Below are positions 8,467-17,290 of a stretch of 64,000 bases of DNA, one piece after another. A program made the translations under genes and the position numbers. Under the pieces are notes generated by a model. That model did no database searches, was not told the origin of the DNA, and saw only the letters and a program-made list of their open reading frames with translations. This DNA comes from JAGOPY01 sp964619555 (GTDB lineage: Bacteria; Bacteroidota; Bacteroidia; Bacteroidales; JAGOPY01), in NCBI GenBank assembly GCA_964619555.1, contig CAZUDV010000001.1, positions 268,100-332,099 of the forward strand. The letters run 5' to 3'. Numbering within the stretch: position 1 is the first letter of the stretch; every line of letters begins with the position of its first letter.

Positions 8467-8757
8467 ATGTCCCTTTTTGTAAAAAAGATACTCTTCAACA
8501 AATACTTTCTTACCGTCGTGGCATTTGCTGTATGGATGGTTTTTTTTGATAATAACAGTCTTAAACGGCAAAGGCAACTGAACCGTCATATTGCAGAAAT
8601 CGAAAAAATGCAGGCCTATTACAAGCAGGAAATTGCAAAAAATGAACAGGCTATATACGAATTGGAAACCAATCTGGAAACGGTGGAGAAATATGCAAGG
8701 GAAAAGTACCTGTTCAAAAGGGATTCGGAAGATGTTTATATCGTTGTGAGGGATTAA
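8467..8757 (+). CDS. FtsB/DivIC-family septum formation protein
   Basis: A 96-residue bitopic membrane protein. Positive residues are followed by one transmembrane helix (about 13-27, LTVVAFAVWMVFF) and then a coiled coil (about 30-70, rich in Glu/Lys/Gln heptads). The segment ending EKYAREKYLFKRDSEDVYIV is typical of the FtsB/DivIC family, which joins FtsL and FtsQ in the divisome. Length and topology match. It stands alone on the + strand; upstream is 138 bases of repeat-like noncoding DNA, and downstream is a palindromic element before the convergent priA. The family assignment is secure; FtsB and DivIC cannot be separated here. Confidence 0.85.
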   Translation: MSLFVKKILFNKYFLTVVAFAVWMVFFDNNSLKRQRQLNRHIAEIEKMQAYYKQEIAKNEQAIYELETNLETVEKYAREKYLFKRDSEDVYIVVRD

Positions 8758-8761
8758 TACC

Positions 8762-8809
8762 ACCCTTCAGGGGTTATAACCCTTGGAGGGTCCCTCCCCC
8801 TTTTTTTTT
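8762..8809 (+). terminator. Palindromic hairpins with T tract between divIC-like gene and priA
   Basis: The perfect palindrome GGGTTATAACCC (8771-8782) is nested inside ACCCT (8762-8766) pairing with AGGGT (8787-8791). An alternative hairpin is GGAGGG-T-CCCTCC (8785-8797). Nine Ts follow (8801-8809), so read on the + strand it can act as an intrinsic terminator for the divIC-like gene. It may also be a dispersed palindromic repeat. Confidence 0.6.
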
Positions 8810-8811
8810 AA

Positions 8812-11304
8812 TTACTGCGGATCCACATCCACCACAACCCTTACTTGCCTGTAAACCTGTATCTTCTGAAACTCTTCAATGTGTTTGCCTATCTGGTCTT
8901 TAAACGGAATAACATTCGGCCCCCGCTCAATTTTAATCATCACCTGCTTTATGTAAAGATTCCGGATCCTTGACACCAGCGGATACTCGGGCCCTAAAAC
9001 ACGTTTCCCCATCGTCTTCCGGAGTTCTGAGGCCAACTCCCCGGCCGCTTTATTTAATATCTTGTAATCCCGATGCTTAAGACTCAGTACGATCAGCCTG
9101 TAAAAAGGCGGATAATGGAATTTACTGCGATCCTCCAGCTGCGATTCGAAAAACCCTTTGTAATCGTGCCTGACCACAAATTGTATGACGCGATGAGAGG
9201 GATTATAACTCTGAATGATGACTTTACCCTGTTTTGACTTCCGTCCTGCCCTGCCGCTCACCTGTTCCATCAACTGGAAACTTCTTTCATGCGACCTGAA
9301 ATCAGGATAATTCAATAGGCTGTCGGCATTTAAAATACCGACCACACTTACATTGTCGAAATCCAGTCCTTTGGTGACCATCTGGGTGCCAACCAGTATC
9401 TGTATCCTGCGTTCTTCAAATTCGGAAATGATCCTGTGATGTCCGAATTTGGTCCGCGTCGAATCCAGATCCATTCTGCGGATAACCGCGTCGGGAAATA
9501 ATGTCTGCAACTCTTCCTCCACTTTTTCGGTCCCGAAACCCTTCATAAGAATTCGCGTACTGCCGCACTGCGGGCACTTATTCGGCAATGGTTCCGAATA
9601 GCCGCAATAATGACATTGAATCTTGTTCTCCCGTTTGTGGTAAGTGAGGGAAATATCACAATGGCGGCACATCGGTATCCAGTCGCAGGCATCACAGGCC
9701 AGGTGCGGTGAGAAACCACGGCGGTTCTGGAAAAGGATTACCTGTTCCCCGTTTTCCAGAGCTTCCCTGATATTTCGCATCAGATGAGATGTGAAGTGTG
9801 ATTGCATGGTCCGCTTGATCAGCTCCTCCCTGATATTGGCCAGCATGATCCCCGGCATGCTGATGCCGCCGTACCGTTCAGTCAGTTCAACCAGCCCGAA
9901 TTTGCCGGAAACGGCATTGAAATAAGTTTCTACCGATGGGGTGGCTGTCCCAAGGATGGTCATCGCGTTGTGCATACCGGCAAGGATGATGGCTGCGTCG
10001 CGGGCATGGTAGCGCGGGGCGGGGTCATGCTGTTTGAAAGAGGTATCATGCTCTTCATCCACTATCACCAGGCCCAGGTTGCTGAATGGAAGAAAAAGTG
10101 CCGACCGGGCCCCAAGGATCACCTGGAAGCGGCCGCTGTTCAATCCATTCGCCATATCGAGGCAATGATTCCAGATTTCCACCCTCTCCTGGTCATTGTA
10201 ACGGGAATGATATACCCCGACCTTGTCGCCGAAATATCGTCTCAACCGATTGATTATCTGGGAAGTCAGAGCAATCTCAGGAAGCAGGTAAAGGACTTGT
10301 CTGCCTTCCCGGATGACCTGGCTGATCAGCTTGATATAAATCTCAGTTTTACCGCTTGAGGTTACCCCGTGCAGCAAAACCACTTCCTTTTCGGCAAACA
10401 AGGCCTGTATCGATTGAAATGCCTTGAGCTGATGAGCGCTGAAGAGGATGCTGTCTGGATCACTGATCTGGCGCGATAAGCCCAGGCGGCTGACCTCCAC
10501 TTCGTGAAACTCCAATACCCCTTTTTTAACGAGGGACTGGATCGCCTGGATAGTCACATCCTTGTTCTGAAGCAGTTCGCTCTTTTTAACTTCGGCAGAC
10601 GCCGTTTCGCCCGGTTTACGGGCCAGGGCCAGGTACGCCATCAAAACCTGCAACTGCCGGAAAGCCCGTTTGTCCAATTCGTCGAAAAGGGACTTCAATC
10701 TTTCCTCATCCTTTTCATAATCCTCCGAAAGTCTGACCAGTGTTTCGGTCAGCGGTTTGTATTTATCCACCAGGTTTTCTTCCGTAAAAATCAGTCTCTT
10801 TTCAATGAGATTATTGATCATGGGAATGATCTTTTTCTGCCCGGCAATATCGGAAACCTCATTCACCGACAATTTTTTACGGTGCAACAGCGCTTCCACG
10901 ACCAGTATCTCTTTCTCGTTAATATCTGCTGTTTCCAGGTCAGCCTCAGGGTTAAGGCAAATCATGGATTCACTGGCCAGTTTCAATCCGCTGGGCAATG
11001 CGGCATTCATCACTTCCCCGGGTGTGCACATATAATATTTGGCGATCCACTCCCAGAATGAAAACTGAATATCATTCACAACCGGAAAGGGATCCAGCAC
11101 CGAGATGATGTCTTTGGCTTCAACCTTTTCCGGAGCATTCGCGTGAATGTCATGTACGAGGGCAGTATACACCTTTCTTTTGCCAAAAGGCACGACGACC
11201 CGTTTGCCTGTGGCCATCGAATCTCTCATGGATTCCGGCACACGGTAGGTGAAATAACCGGGCAGGGGAAGCGGAAGAAGCACATTGGCAAACATTGCTC
11301 CCAT
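8812..11304 (-). CDS. priA: Primosomal protein N' (replication restart helicase PriA)
   Basis: PriA binds stalled forks and reloads the replicative helicase. Starting at ATG 11304 gives 830 residues, beginning MGAMFANVLLPLPLPGYFTY; the longest reading frame (from 11427) would overlap pfkA by 74 bases and is rejected. An ATG at 11295 is almost equally good. Visible elements are the N-terminal 3'-DNA-end-binding domain, Walker A GVTSSGKTE (about residue 310), Walker B with DEEH (about 413), and a zinc-binding insert with paired CxxC motifs (CDACDW, CRHCD, CHYCG, CPQCG, about 530-590). Helicase motif LVGTQMVTKGLDFDNV follows, then SGRAGR. Length and motif order are typical. It lies 50 bases downstream of pfkA on the same strand. 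Confidence 0.95.
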   Translation of the reverse strand: MGAMFANVLLPLPLPGYFTYRVPESMRDSMATGKRVVVPFGKRKVYTALVHDIHANAPEKVEAKDIISVLDPFPVVNDIQFSFWEWIAKYYMCTPGEVMNAALPSGLKLASESMICLNPEADLETADINEKEILVVEALLHRKKLSVNEVSDIAGQKKIIPMINNLIEKRLIFTEENLVDKYKPLTETLVRLSEDYEKDEERLKSLFDELDKRAFRQLQVLMAYLALARKPGETASAEVKKSELLQNKDVTIQAIQSLVKKGVLEFHEVEVSRLGLSRQISDPDSILFSAHQLKAFQSIQALFAEKEVVLLHGVTSSGKTEIYIKLISQVIREGRQVLYLLPEIALTSQIINRLRRYFGDKVGVYHSRYNDQERVEIWNHCLDMANGLNSGRFQVILGARSALFLPFSNLGLVIVDEEHDTSFKQHDPAPRYHARDAAIILAGMHNAMTILGTATPSVETYFNAVSGKFGLVELTERYGGISMPGIMLANIREELIKRTMQSHFTSHLMRNIREALENGEQVILFQNRRGFSPHLACDACDWIPMCRHCDISLTYHKRENKIQCHYCGYSEPLPNKCPQCGSTRILMKGFGTEKVEEELQTLFPDAVIRRMDLDSTRTKFGHHRIISEFEERRIQILVGTQMVTKGLDFDNVSVVGILNADSLLNYPDFRSHERSFQLMEQVSGRAGRKSKQGKVIIQSYNPSHRVIQFVVRHDYKGFFESQLEDRSKFHYPPFYRLIVLSLKHRDYKILNKAAGELASELRKTMGKRVLGPEYPLVSRIRNLYIKQVMIKIERGPNVIPFKDQIGKHIEEFQKIQVYRQVRVVVDVDPQ

Positions 11305-11353
11305 TTGATTTTTAAACTGATTAAACCCGAAAGGTACTAAAAATAAAAGCCGG

Positions 11354-12334
11354 TCAGGTGGAAAGGACTTCTGCAATCTGGAGCATTTCCATGTTAATGC
11401 TCTGGTGCATCTTGATAGCTTTTTCAAAAGTTGTGAACTGGGCTTCCTTGTTGATCATTCCGACCATCACACCCCTTACTCCATCCTTCAGAGCGATCAC
11501 AGCCTGGTAGCCTAGTTCACTGGCCAGCACCCGGTCGAATGCGGAAGGCGATCCTCCTCTCTGGACATGCCCGAGAATCGTTACCCTGGTATCGAAATGC
11601 GGAAAATGCTCGTTAATGGATTTAGCCACGGCAAATCCGCCTCCCATCTCATCCCCTTCCGCCACGATGATGATCCCTGAAGTCTTGTTGTTGCTCCAGT
11701 CGGTTTCCAGCTTTTTGATCAATTCATCGATGTAGGTGATTGTTTCGGGTATGAGGATCTTTTCAGCGCCTGTGGCAATACCGCTGCGGAGGGCAATAAA
11801 ACCCGCATCACGGCCCATCACCTCTATAATGAAAAGACGCTCGTGTGAAGATGCCGTATCCCGAATTTTGTCCACGGCATCGATAACGGTATTCACTGCA
11901 GTATCGAAACCAATCGTATAATCGGTGCCGTACAGGTCATTGTCGATGGTTCCGGGCAAGCCTACAATCGGGATATTGAACTCAGTCTGGAAGATCCTGG
12001 CCCCTGTAAACGTACCATCGCCACCGATCACCACCAGGCCGTCAATCCCGAATTTCATCAGATTGTCATACGCCTTCTGCCTGCCTTCCGGAGTCTTGAA
12101 CTCTTCACTTCGGGCAGTTTTCAGTATGGTTCCGCCCCTTTGGATAATATTCGAAACCGACCGGCTGCCCATAGGTTCTATAAGTCCCTGGATCAGTCCG
12201 CTATAACCTTTATAAATGCCATAAACTTCCAGGCCATAGAAGATCCCTGTACGGACCACGGCCCTGATCGCTGCGTTCATCCCGGGGGAGTCCCCGCCGG
12301 AAGTCAGGACGCCTATTCTTTTAATCTGAGGCAT
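11354..12334 (-). CDS. pfkA: ATP-dependent 6-phosphofructokinase
   Basis: This enzyme phosphorylates fructose 6-phosphate to fructose 1,6-bisphosphate in glycolysis. The 326 residues match the usual bacterial length of about 320. The nucleotide-binding motif GVLTSGGDSPGMNAA is at the N-terminus, GGDGTFTGA at about residue 104, and the substrate and catalytic loop TIDNDLYGTD at about 127. MGRDAGFIAL, ILGHVQRGGSPSAFDR and the region to the end are also characteristic. Gly in GGDGT favours ATP over PPi as phosphoryl donor. It has its own -7 promoter element and is followed by priA. Confidence 0.96.
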   Translation of the reverse strand: MPQIKRIGVLTSGGDSPGMNAAIRAVVRTGIFYGLEVYGIYKGYSGLIQGLIEPMGSRSVSNIIQRGGTILKTARSEEFKTPEGRQKAYDNLMKFGIDGLVVIGGDGTFTGARIFQTEFNIPIVGLPGTIDNDLYGTDYTIGFDTAVNTVIDAVDKIRDTASSHERLFIIEVMGRDAGFIALRSGIATGAEKILIPETITYIDELIKKLETDWSNNKTSGIIIVAEGDEMGGGFAVAKSINEHFPHFDTRVTILGHVQRGGSPSAFDRVLASELGYQAVIALKDGVRGVMVGMINKEAQFTTFEKAIKMHQSINMEMLQIAEVLST

Positions 12335-12354
12335 ATCATTGCTAATTGAAGCGG

Positions 12355-12362
12355 CAAAATTA
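12355..12362 (-). promoter_or_regulatory. Bacteroidota -7 promoter element for pfkA
   Basis: The minus strand reads TAATTTTG, an exact TAnnTTTG match, 20 bases before the pfkA ATG. A -33 TTG is not obvious. Confidence 0.6.
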
Positions 12363-12463
12363 CGGTTTTCTAATTTATTTCTTGCAGATAAACGCTGATT
12401 GTTTCGCTGATCACCGCGGAATATTAGCCATATCAGAGATATTTGCGTAACGATCTGCGAAAA

Positions 12464-13615
12464 TCAGCTAGAAACATCTTCGCTTCTAACTTTCTTTCCC
12501 TCGTATAGATCAAACTTCAGGAACCGGCACTCCAGCGGGCCGTTCATTACCCGAATCCTGCGGCTTGGCCGCAGGCCGATGAATTTTGAGCTTTCCTCGT
12601 CATAGGTAAGAACCCAGGCGGTGAAGCCGGCATATTTCTGCTTCAGCCTGTCGCCAAAGTCCTGGTAAAACTTCTTAAGGTCATCCACCTTGATCCGTTC
12701 CCCGTAAGGGGGGTTGGTGATAAGGAACCCTTTTTGAACAGGGCACTCTGCCGTGAAAAAATCATCTTGCTCCACCTTTACGACTTTTTCCAGCCCGCTT
12801 TCCTCAATATTCCGGATGCTTGCTTCAACAGCCTTCTCGTCAATGTCAATCCCACGGAAAAGCATCTCCGGCTCCTCGACGTTTTCTTCACATTCCCGTT
12901 TCACCCTGAACCAAAGGTCCCGGTCAAAATCCCGCCATTTTTCAAAGCCGAACAAATCCCGGTAATAGCCTGCCGGTACCTTGCCGGCCATCAAAGCAGC
13001 CTCAGTGAGGATTGTGCCCGACCCGCACATCGGATCCCAGACCGGCACTCTGCCATTCCAACCGCTCAATCGTATAAGGCCCGCAGCCAGCACTTCGTTC
13101 AGCGGGGCCTCTGAAAAAGCGTGCCGGTATCCCCTCAGGTGCAGTGAATCTCCGGAACTATCCAGTGAAACCGTGCACTGGTCGCGGAATATATGCACGT
13201 TAACGCGGATATCAGGGTTTTTCGCACTGACGTCAGGACGCTTGCCGAACTTATCGCGGAACCGGTCAGCAATGGCATCCTTGGCTTTCAGCGTGACAAA
13301 GCCTGAATGATTGAACTTCGAATAACTCACCACACTGTCAATGGCAAAGGAACCGGAATGGTGCAGGTATTTTTCCCATGGCACCTGCCTGACGCCGTCG
13401 TAAAGCATAGATTCATCCTTTGCCGGAAAATTCGATACCGGCATCAGAACCCTCAGGGCTGTCCGGCACATGTAGTTGGCTTTGTAAAGCAACTTCTTAT
13501 CGCCCAAAAACTTCACTCCCCTGGTGATCGGAGAGACCTCCCCTGCCCCAATCTCCTTAATCTCATCCGCCAGGACTTCTTCCAGTCCCTGGAATGTCTT
13601 TGCTATTAGATACAC
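12464..13615 (-). CDS. THUMP-domain class I RNA methyltransferase (RlmL/UPF0020-type)
   Basis: A 383-residue SAM-dependent N2-guanine RNA methyltransferase, probably acting on 23S rRNA. Residues about 45-155 form a THUMP RNA-binding domain (SFAIDSVVSYSKFNHSGFVTLKAKDAIADRF). A Rossmann methyltransferase domain follows, with motif I DPMCGSGTILTEAAL (about residue 193), acidic ribose-binding motif GIDIDEKAV and catalytic NPPYGERI (about 300), typical of base N-methylation. E. coli RlmL carries a second methyltransferase domain (RlmK); this protein is the single-domain form. About 130 noncoding bases separate it from pfkA. The specific guanine modified cannot be read from sequence. Confidence 0.88.
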   Translation of the reverse strand: MYLIAKTFQGLEEVLADEIKEIGAGEVSPITRGVKFLGDKKLLYKANYMCRTALRVLMPVSNFPAKDESMLYDGVRQVPWEKYLHHSGSFAIDSVVSYSKFNHSGFVTLKAKDAIADRFRDKFGKRPDVSAKNPDIRVNVHIFRDQCTVSLDSSGDSLHLRGYRHAFSEAPLNEVLAAGLIRLSGWNGRVPVWDPMCGSGTILTEAALMAGKVPAGYYRDLFGFEKWRDFDRDLWFRVKRECEENVEEPEMLFRGIDIDEKAVEASIRNIEESGLEKVVKVEQDDFFTAECPVQKGFLITNPPYGERIKVDDLKKFYQDFGDRLKQKYAGFTAWVLTYDEESSKFIGLRPSRRIRVMNGPLECRFLKFDLYEGKKVRSEDVSS

Positions 13616-13620
13616 TTTTG

Positions 13621-13730
13621 AATTGTTAAACGGTTAAACTGTAAAATTGTCAAATCACGAACCACCAACCGCCGACCGCTGACCGCTGACCGCCGACCGC
13701 TGACTGCTGACCGCCGACCGCTAACCCCCT
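13621..13730. repeat. Octad and heptad tandem repeats
   Basis: Four degenerate 8-bp units (AATTGTTA, AACGGTTA, AACTGTAA, AATTGTCA; 13621-13652) precede ten 7-bp units (13661-13730: ACCACCA, ACCGCCG, ACCGCTG x2, ACCGCCG, ACCGCTG, ACTGCTG, ACCGCCG, ACCGCTA, ACCCCCT). The reverse complement of the heptads reads C(G/A)GC(G/A)GT, close to the CGGCAGT array after ppk1. The stop codon of the neighbouring permease gene lies inside the array. Confidence 0.85.
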
Positions 13731-14821
13731 TTCCACTTCTTCTTCACTTTCCGGAACAGCACCCGGTGATGCGGTTCCTCGCTGCCCAGCAAATGAGCCA
13801 GCGGTTTCAGCGAATCCACATTCTCGAACAGAATCTTCAGGCTGGCCATAGCCGGGATTACAATGAGCATCCCGGCAACACCCCAGACCATTTCTCCCGC
13901 AATGATCCCTACTATGGTCACCAGCGGGTTCAACCTGACATTTCCTCCGGTGATATTCGGGGTCAGGATATTGTGTTCGATGAATTGAATGATGACGTAA
14001 ACCAGCAACACTCCAAAAAAAAGGCTGGGCGATTCCCCGGTCAGTATGGAAAACAGCAGCGGGAGCGAAGCACCGATCCAGTTTCCGAAATAAGGGATCA
14101 CATTGAAGAGGGCCGACAACACTCCAAAGACAATAGCGTATTTCAACCCAACCAGGTACAATCCCACCGAATTCAATACGCAAAGGATCAGGATCACCAT
14201 GAAGACGCCCTGGATGTAATGCTGACTGACCGTCGACATTTTACTCATCAGTTCCTCAGCTTTCGGTTTTAGTCCTGATGGCAGGATCATGGCGACAAAT
14301 CCCCTGTAACGGTCCCTTGAATTGATGAGGTAAAACATGAAAACGGGGATGAGTAACAACTTGAAAGCCGTACCGGCCGTTGCATTGAATGCGTTTTTCA
14401 TAAATGCGCTGCTGGAATCGAACATATGTTGTATACGTTCAGATAGCCAGCGGTGCTGGGCTTCTGAACTGATCCCTATGGATTCCTCAATGTTCTGCCT
14501 CAATACCTGCAGGTTGATAAGCGCCTTTTCCTTGATGGTTGGTATATCATCTATCAAACCCTGTAACTGCTGGAAGAAGAAATTGAAAGCCAGGAAAATC
14601 ACCCCGATGAAAAGCAGTACACTGAGCAGAATAGCCAGCGTATTCGGGATCCTTAGCCGTTTCAACCACAGCACCAGGGGATAGATCACCGTGGCAAACA
14701 GGTAAGCCAGGCTGAGTGGAATTAATATCCCTTTGGCAATGATAATGATGAAGAAAAAGATGATCACCGCCAGGGAAATGTAGATTCCAACTTTCAGTTT
14801 CCGGGTGAATTCTTCATTCAT
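13721..14821 (-). CDS. AI-2E family transporter (PerM/YdiK-like membrane protein)
   Basis: A 366-residue integral membrane protein of the AI-2E exporter-like superfamily. About eight hydrophobic helices are visible: two to three at the N-terminus (YISLAVIIFFFIIIIAKGI, SLAYLFATVIYPLVLWL), a soluble amphipathic region at about 85-145, then a C-terminal helical bundle with the family pattern ALFNVIPYFGNWIGASLP and NPLVTIVGIIAGEMVWGVAGMLIVIPAMA. Members export small molecules or ions, and the substrate here is unknown. The C-terminus ends in a Lys/Trp/Gly tail encoded next to a heptad repeat array. It is divergent from the DUF5687 gene across 182 bases. Confidence 0.85.
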   Translation of the reverse strand: MNEEFTRKLKVGIYISLAVIIFFFIIIIAKGILIPLSLAYLFATVIYPLVLWLKRLRIPNTLAILLSVLLFIGVIFLAFNFFFQQLQGLIDDIPTIKEKALINLQVLRQNIEESIGISSEAQHRWLSERIQHMFDSSSAFMKNAFNATAGTAFKLLLIPVFMFYLINSRDRYRGFVAMILPSGLKPKAEELMSKMSTVSQHYIQGVFMVILILCVLNSVGLYLVGLKYAIVFGVLSALFNVIPYFGNWIGASLPLLFSILTGESPSLFFGVLLVYVIIQFIEHNILTPNITGGNVRLNPLVTIVGIIAGEMVWGVAGMLIVIPAMASLKILFENVDSLKPLAHLLGSEEPHHRVLFRKVKKKWKGG

Positions 14822-14964
14822 TGTTCTGGCCAGATTTATGATCCGAATGTAAAATTAGAGAATTAAACTCGCAGCCGGTGAAATTATTTTGCTCACCCGT
14901 GAACTCCGACAAAATTCAATGAAATAAATGTTGAAATTTGCTATCTCATTGCCCGACCCTTCAA

Positions 14965-14999
14965 CATTAAATACTAAACACTAAACATTAAACACTCTC
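14965..14999. repeat. A-rich heptad repeat upstream of the DUF5687 gene
   Basis: Five 7-bp units are in tandem: CATTAAA, TACTAAA, CACTAAA, CATTAAA and CACTCTC. The reverse complement (TTTAGTG/TTTAATG) matches the repeat near the tRNA genes at 35.0 kb. It ends five bases before the ATG at 15004. Confidence 0.8.
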
Positions 15000-15003
15000 C
15001 AAC

Positions 15004-16485
15004 ATGATCTTTCCCTTGTTTGCAAAGCTCCGCTGGAAAGAAATGACCCGATCCAACATTTGGCAGCGAAACATAGCTGCCAACATCGGAATCGGGTTCC
15101 TGGTGGTGCTGATGATCTTCTACCTACTGATGATCGGCATTTTCCTGGACCCTATCCTCCAGGACATTTACCCTGACAGGGAACCGGTGCATGTGGTCAA
15201 CTCGATTCTCTTGTACTTTTTCATGTCCGACCTCTTTATGCGCTATCTGATGCAGGGTTTGCCGACCTTTGACGTGGAATCGTTCCTGCACCTTCCTGTC
15301 AGAAGACGGTCAGTGGTCCATTTCATGCTGTTCCGGAGCGGTTTGCACCTGCTGAACTTCCTTCCGCTCATCGTGTTTATCCCATTCGCCTTCAATAGTG
15401 TCGCCGCGGTTTTCAGTCCTGTGCAAACACTCGGGTGGCTTCTCTCCATTATATTTCTCATCTTCATGGACAATTACCTGGCTACCTACCTGAAAAGGCA
15501 ACTGGTTTCGCGAGCCTGGGTCACCGGACTGGCCGCGCTTGTCCTCATCGGTGCAGTAGTGCTGGATGGTTCAGGCATCATACGGCTGTCGGTCATTTCC
15601 GGACAGATCTTCAATTCCCTTGCTTCGAACCCGGTGTACATCCTCATTCCTTTTATACTGATGATCCTGGCATATCTGGTACAGTTCAGGTTCCTTCTCG
15701 CCAGGATGTACCCCGAAGAGGTCATACGAAGAAAGGAATACATTGCTTCCGACATACCACGGATCAAATACCTCGAATCACTGGGACTTACCGGGGACCT
15801 CATTATGCTCGAAATGAAACTGTGGTGGAGGCATAAAAGGACCCGTTCGATGCTTTATATGTTGCCTCTGTTTATTTTCTACGGGTTTTTCTTCTACCCG
15901 ATGCCTACTTATAAATATGATTACGGTTTCCTCATTTTTGTAGGCATTTTCATGTCCGGGGGATTGATGATGAATTATCTCAATTATGCCTTCGGGTATG
16001 AGAGCAATTACTTTGATGGGATCCTTACCCGGAAGATTGATATGTCTAGCTACATCCGGGCCAAGCTGACCATAGGGATGCTGATCAGTACCTTTTGTTA
16101 CATTATCACCGTACCGTATGTATTTTTCGGCCGGCATATTTTATTTATCAATTCTATGACCTACCTGTTCAACATCGGCTTTCTTTCTTTTGTGCTGATG
16201 TTTCTGGCGACTTTCAATAAGATGCGAATGGACCTGAGCAAATCATCCTCATTCAACTACCAGGGTGTCAGCGTCATGAATTGGCTGGTTTTAATCCCGG
16301 CATTCCTTTTGCCGGTGCTCATATTCCTTCCCTTCAGGCTGCTGGGAATGAATAATATCGGGCTGGCGGTGATCGGGATCCTCGGCATTGCCGGATTCCT
16401 TTCCCGTAAACTATGGATCCGCCGGATCACCGGCAACTTCTTTACAAGGAAATATACAATGGCAGAAGGCTTTAGAGGAAATTAA
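15004..16485 (+). CDS. DUF5687 family membrane protein (putative ABC permease)
   Basis: A 493-residue polytopic membrane protein with about ten to twelve hydrophobic segments (for example GFLVVLMIFYLLMIGIFL near the N-terminus, LSIIFLIFMDNYLATYL and LVLIPAFLLPVLIFLPFRLL near the end). The N-terminus MIFPLFAKLRWKEMTRSNIWQRN and FLHLPVRRRSVVHF fit the Bacteroidota DUF5687 family. An ABC ATPase follows 68 bases downstream on the same strand, so the pair is inferred to form an ABC exporter of unknown substrate. No substrate-binding protein is present, consistent with export. Pairing is inferred from synteny; transport has not been shown. Confidence 0.8.
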   Translation: MIFPLFAKLRWKEMTRSNIWQRNIAANIGIGFLVVLMIFYLLMIGIFLDPILQDIYPDREPVHVVNSILLYFFMSDLFMRYLMQGLPTFDVESFLHLPVRRRSVVHFMLFRSGLHLLNFLPLIVFIPFAFNSVAAVFSPVQTLGWLLSIIFLIFMDNYLATYLKRQLVSRAWVTGLAALVLIGAVVLDGSGIIRLSVISGQIFNSLASNPVYILIPFILMILAYLVQFRFLLARMYPEEVIRRKEYIASDIPRIKYLESLGLTGDLIMLEMKLWWRHKRTRSMLYMLPLFIFYGFFFYPMPTYKYDYGFLIFVGIFMSGGLMMNYLNYAFGYESNYFDGILTRKIDMSSYIRAKLTIGMLISTFCYIITVPYVFFGRHILFINSMTYLFNIGFLSFVLMFLATFNKMRMDLSKSSSFNYQGVSVMNWLVLIPAFLLPVLIFLPFRLLGMNNIGLAVIGILGIAGFLSRKLWIRRITGNFFTRKYTMAEGFRGN

Positions 16486-16510
16486 TTTTGAGTTTTAAAT
16501 TTTAAATTAC

Positions 16511-16572
16511 AATGTCAATAAATGTCGCGAGCGAAGCGAGCTAATGTCAATAAATGTCTATCAATGTCCATA
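16511..16572. repeat. Direct repeats around the ABC ATPase start
   Basis: A 16-bp sequence, AATGTCAATAAATGTC, occurs at 16511-16526 and 16543-16558, separated by GCGAGCGAAGCGAGCT. Degenerate 10-bp units continue to 16572 (AATGTCAATA, AATGTCTATC, AATGTCCATA). Several ATG triplets fall in the repeat, which makes the true start of the next gene uncertain. Confidence 0.8.
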
Positions 16573-16574
16573 AC

Positions 16575-17270
16575 ATGATCACTGCAAAAAATCTGACCAA
16601 AGTCTACAACGGCACAACGGTGCTGGATATCCCGGAAATTACCATCGGCAAAGGCGAGAGTTTCGGGTTGGTTGGTAACAACGGCGCCGGAAAGACAACC
16701 TTCTTCCGCCTCATCCTCGATCTGATCCGTCCGGAATCCGGAATGGTCACTATAAAGGACAGGAACGTGGCCGGCTATGAAGATTGGAAAATCTTTACAG
16801 GCTCATACCTCGACCGCAATTTCCTGATCGATTACCTTACCCCGGAAGAATATTTCGAATTCAGTGGAAAGATACACGGGCTTTCACAGGAAGATATCCG
16901 CCAGTTCATCTCGTCCATGGAAGATTTTTTCAACGATGAAGTCCTGGGCAAAAAGAAATTCATCCGTGACCTATCCCGGGGGAACCAGCAGAAGATCGGA
17001 GTCGCCTCAGCCCTGATGGCCGATCCTGAGGTGCTGGTCCTCGACGAACCGTTCAACAGCCTTGACCCCTCATCGCAGATCCGCCTGAAAAACATGCTCG
17101 GCAACATGAAAAAAGAAAAGCAGGTCACCATGCTCATCTCCAGCCACGACCTGAACCATGTGACCGAAGTCTGCGATCGGATTGCCATCCTGGAAAAGGG
17201 GATCATCGTGAAAGACCTTAAAACGGACGACAGCACACTGAAGGAACTGCAGTCTTACTTCTCTGTCTGA
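16575..17270 (+). CDS. ABC transporter ATP-binding protein (partner of DUF5687 protein)
   Basis: About 231 residues from ATG 16575; an in-frame ATG at 16554 adds seven residues (MSINVHN) but lies in a repeat. Walker A is GNNGAGKTT (about residues 32-40), the signature is LSRGNQQKIGVASAL, Walker B is VLVLDEPFNSLDP, and the switch His is in LISSHDL. The Q-loop region reads TGSYLDRNFLIDYLTPEEY, a little divergent. It hydrolyses ATP to drive the adjacent membrane protein. The lack of a binding protein suggests an exporter, perhaps of a lipid, peptide or antibiotic; the substrate cannot be deduced. Confidence 0.88.
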   Translation: MITAKNLTKVYNGTTVLDIPEITIGKGESFGLVGNNGAGKTTFFRLILDLIRPESGMVTIKDRNVAGYEDWKIFTGSYLDRNFLIDYLTPEEYFEFSGKIHGLSQEDIRQFISSMEDFFNDEVLGKKKFIRDLSRGNQQKIGVASALMADPEVLVLDEPFNSLDPSSQIRLKNMLGNMKKEKQVTMLISSHDLNHVTEVCDRIAILEKGIIVKDLKTDDSTLKELQSYFSV

Positions 17271-17278
17271 CATTTTCC

Positions 17279-17286
17279 TACTTTTG
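17279..17286 (+). promoter_or_regulatory. -7 promoter element almost at the start codon of the DUF5686 gene
   Basis: TACTTTTG matches TAnnTTTG exactly and ends four bases before the ATG at 17291. Transcription from it would start at or beside the start codon, implying a leaderless or near-leaderless mRNA. Cotranscription from the ABC genes is also possible. Confidence 0.55.
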
Positions 17287-17290
17287 CAAA

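Noticed and set aside
11305..11427. A longer priA start, overlapping pfkA
   Set aside because: The added 41 residues come from antisense-like sequence of the pfkA end, and PriA proteins start near the LPLPGYFTY region.
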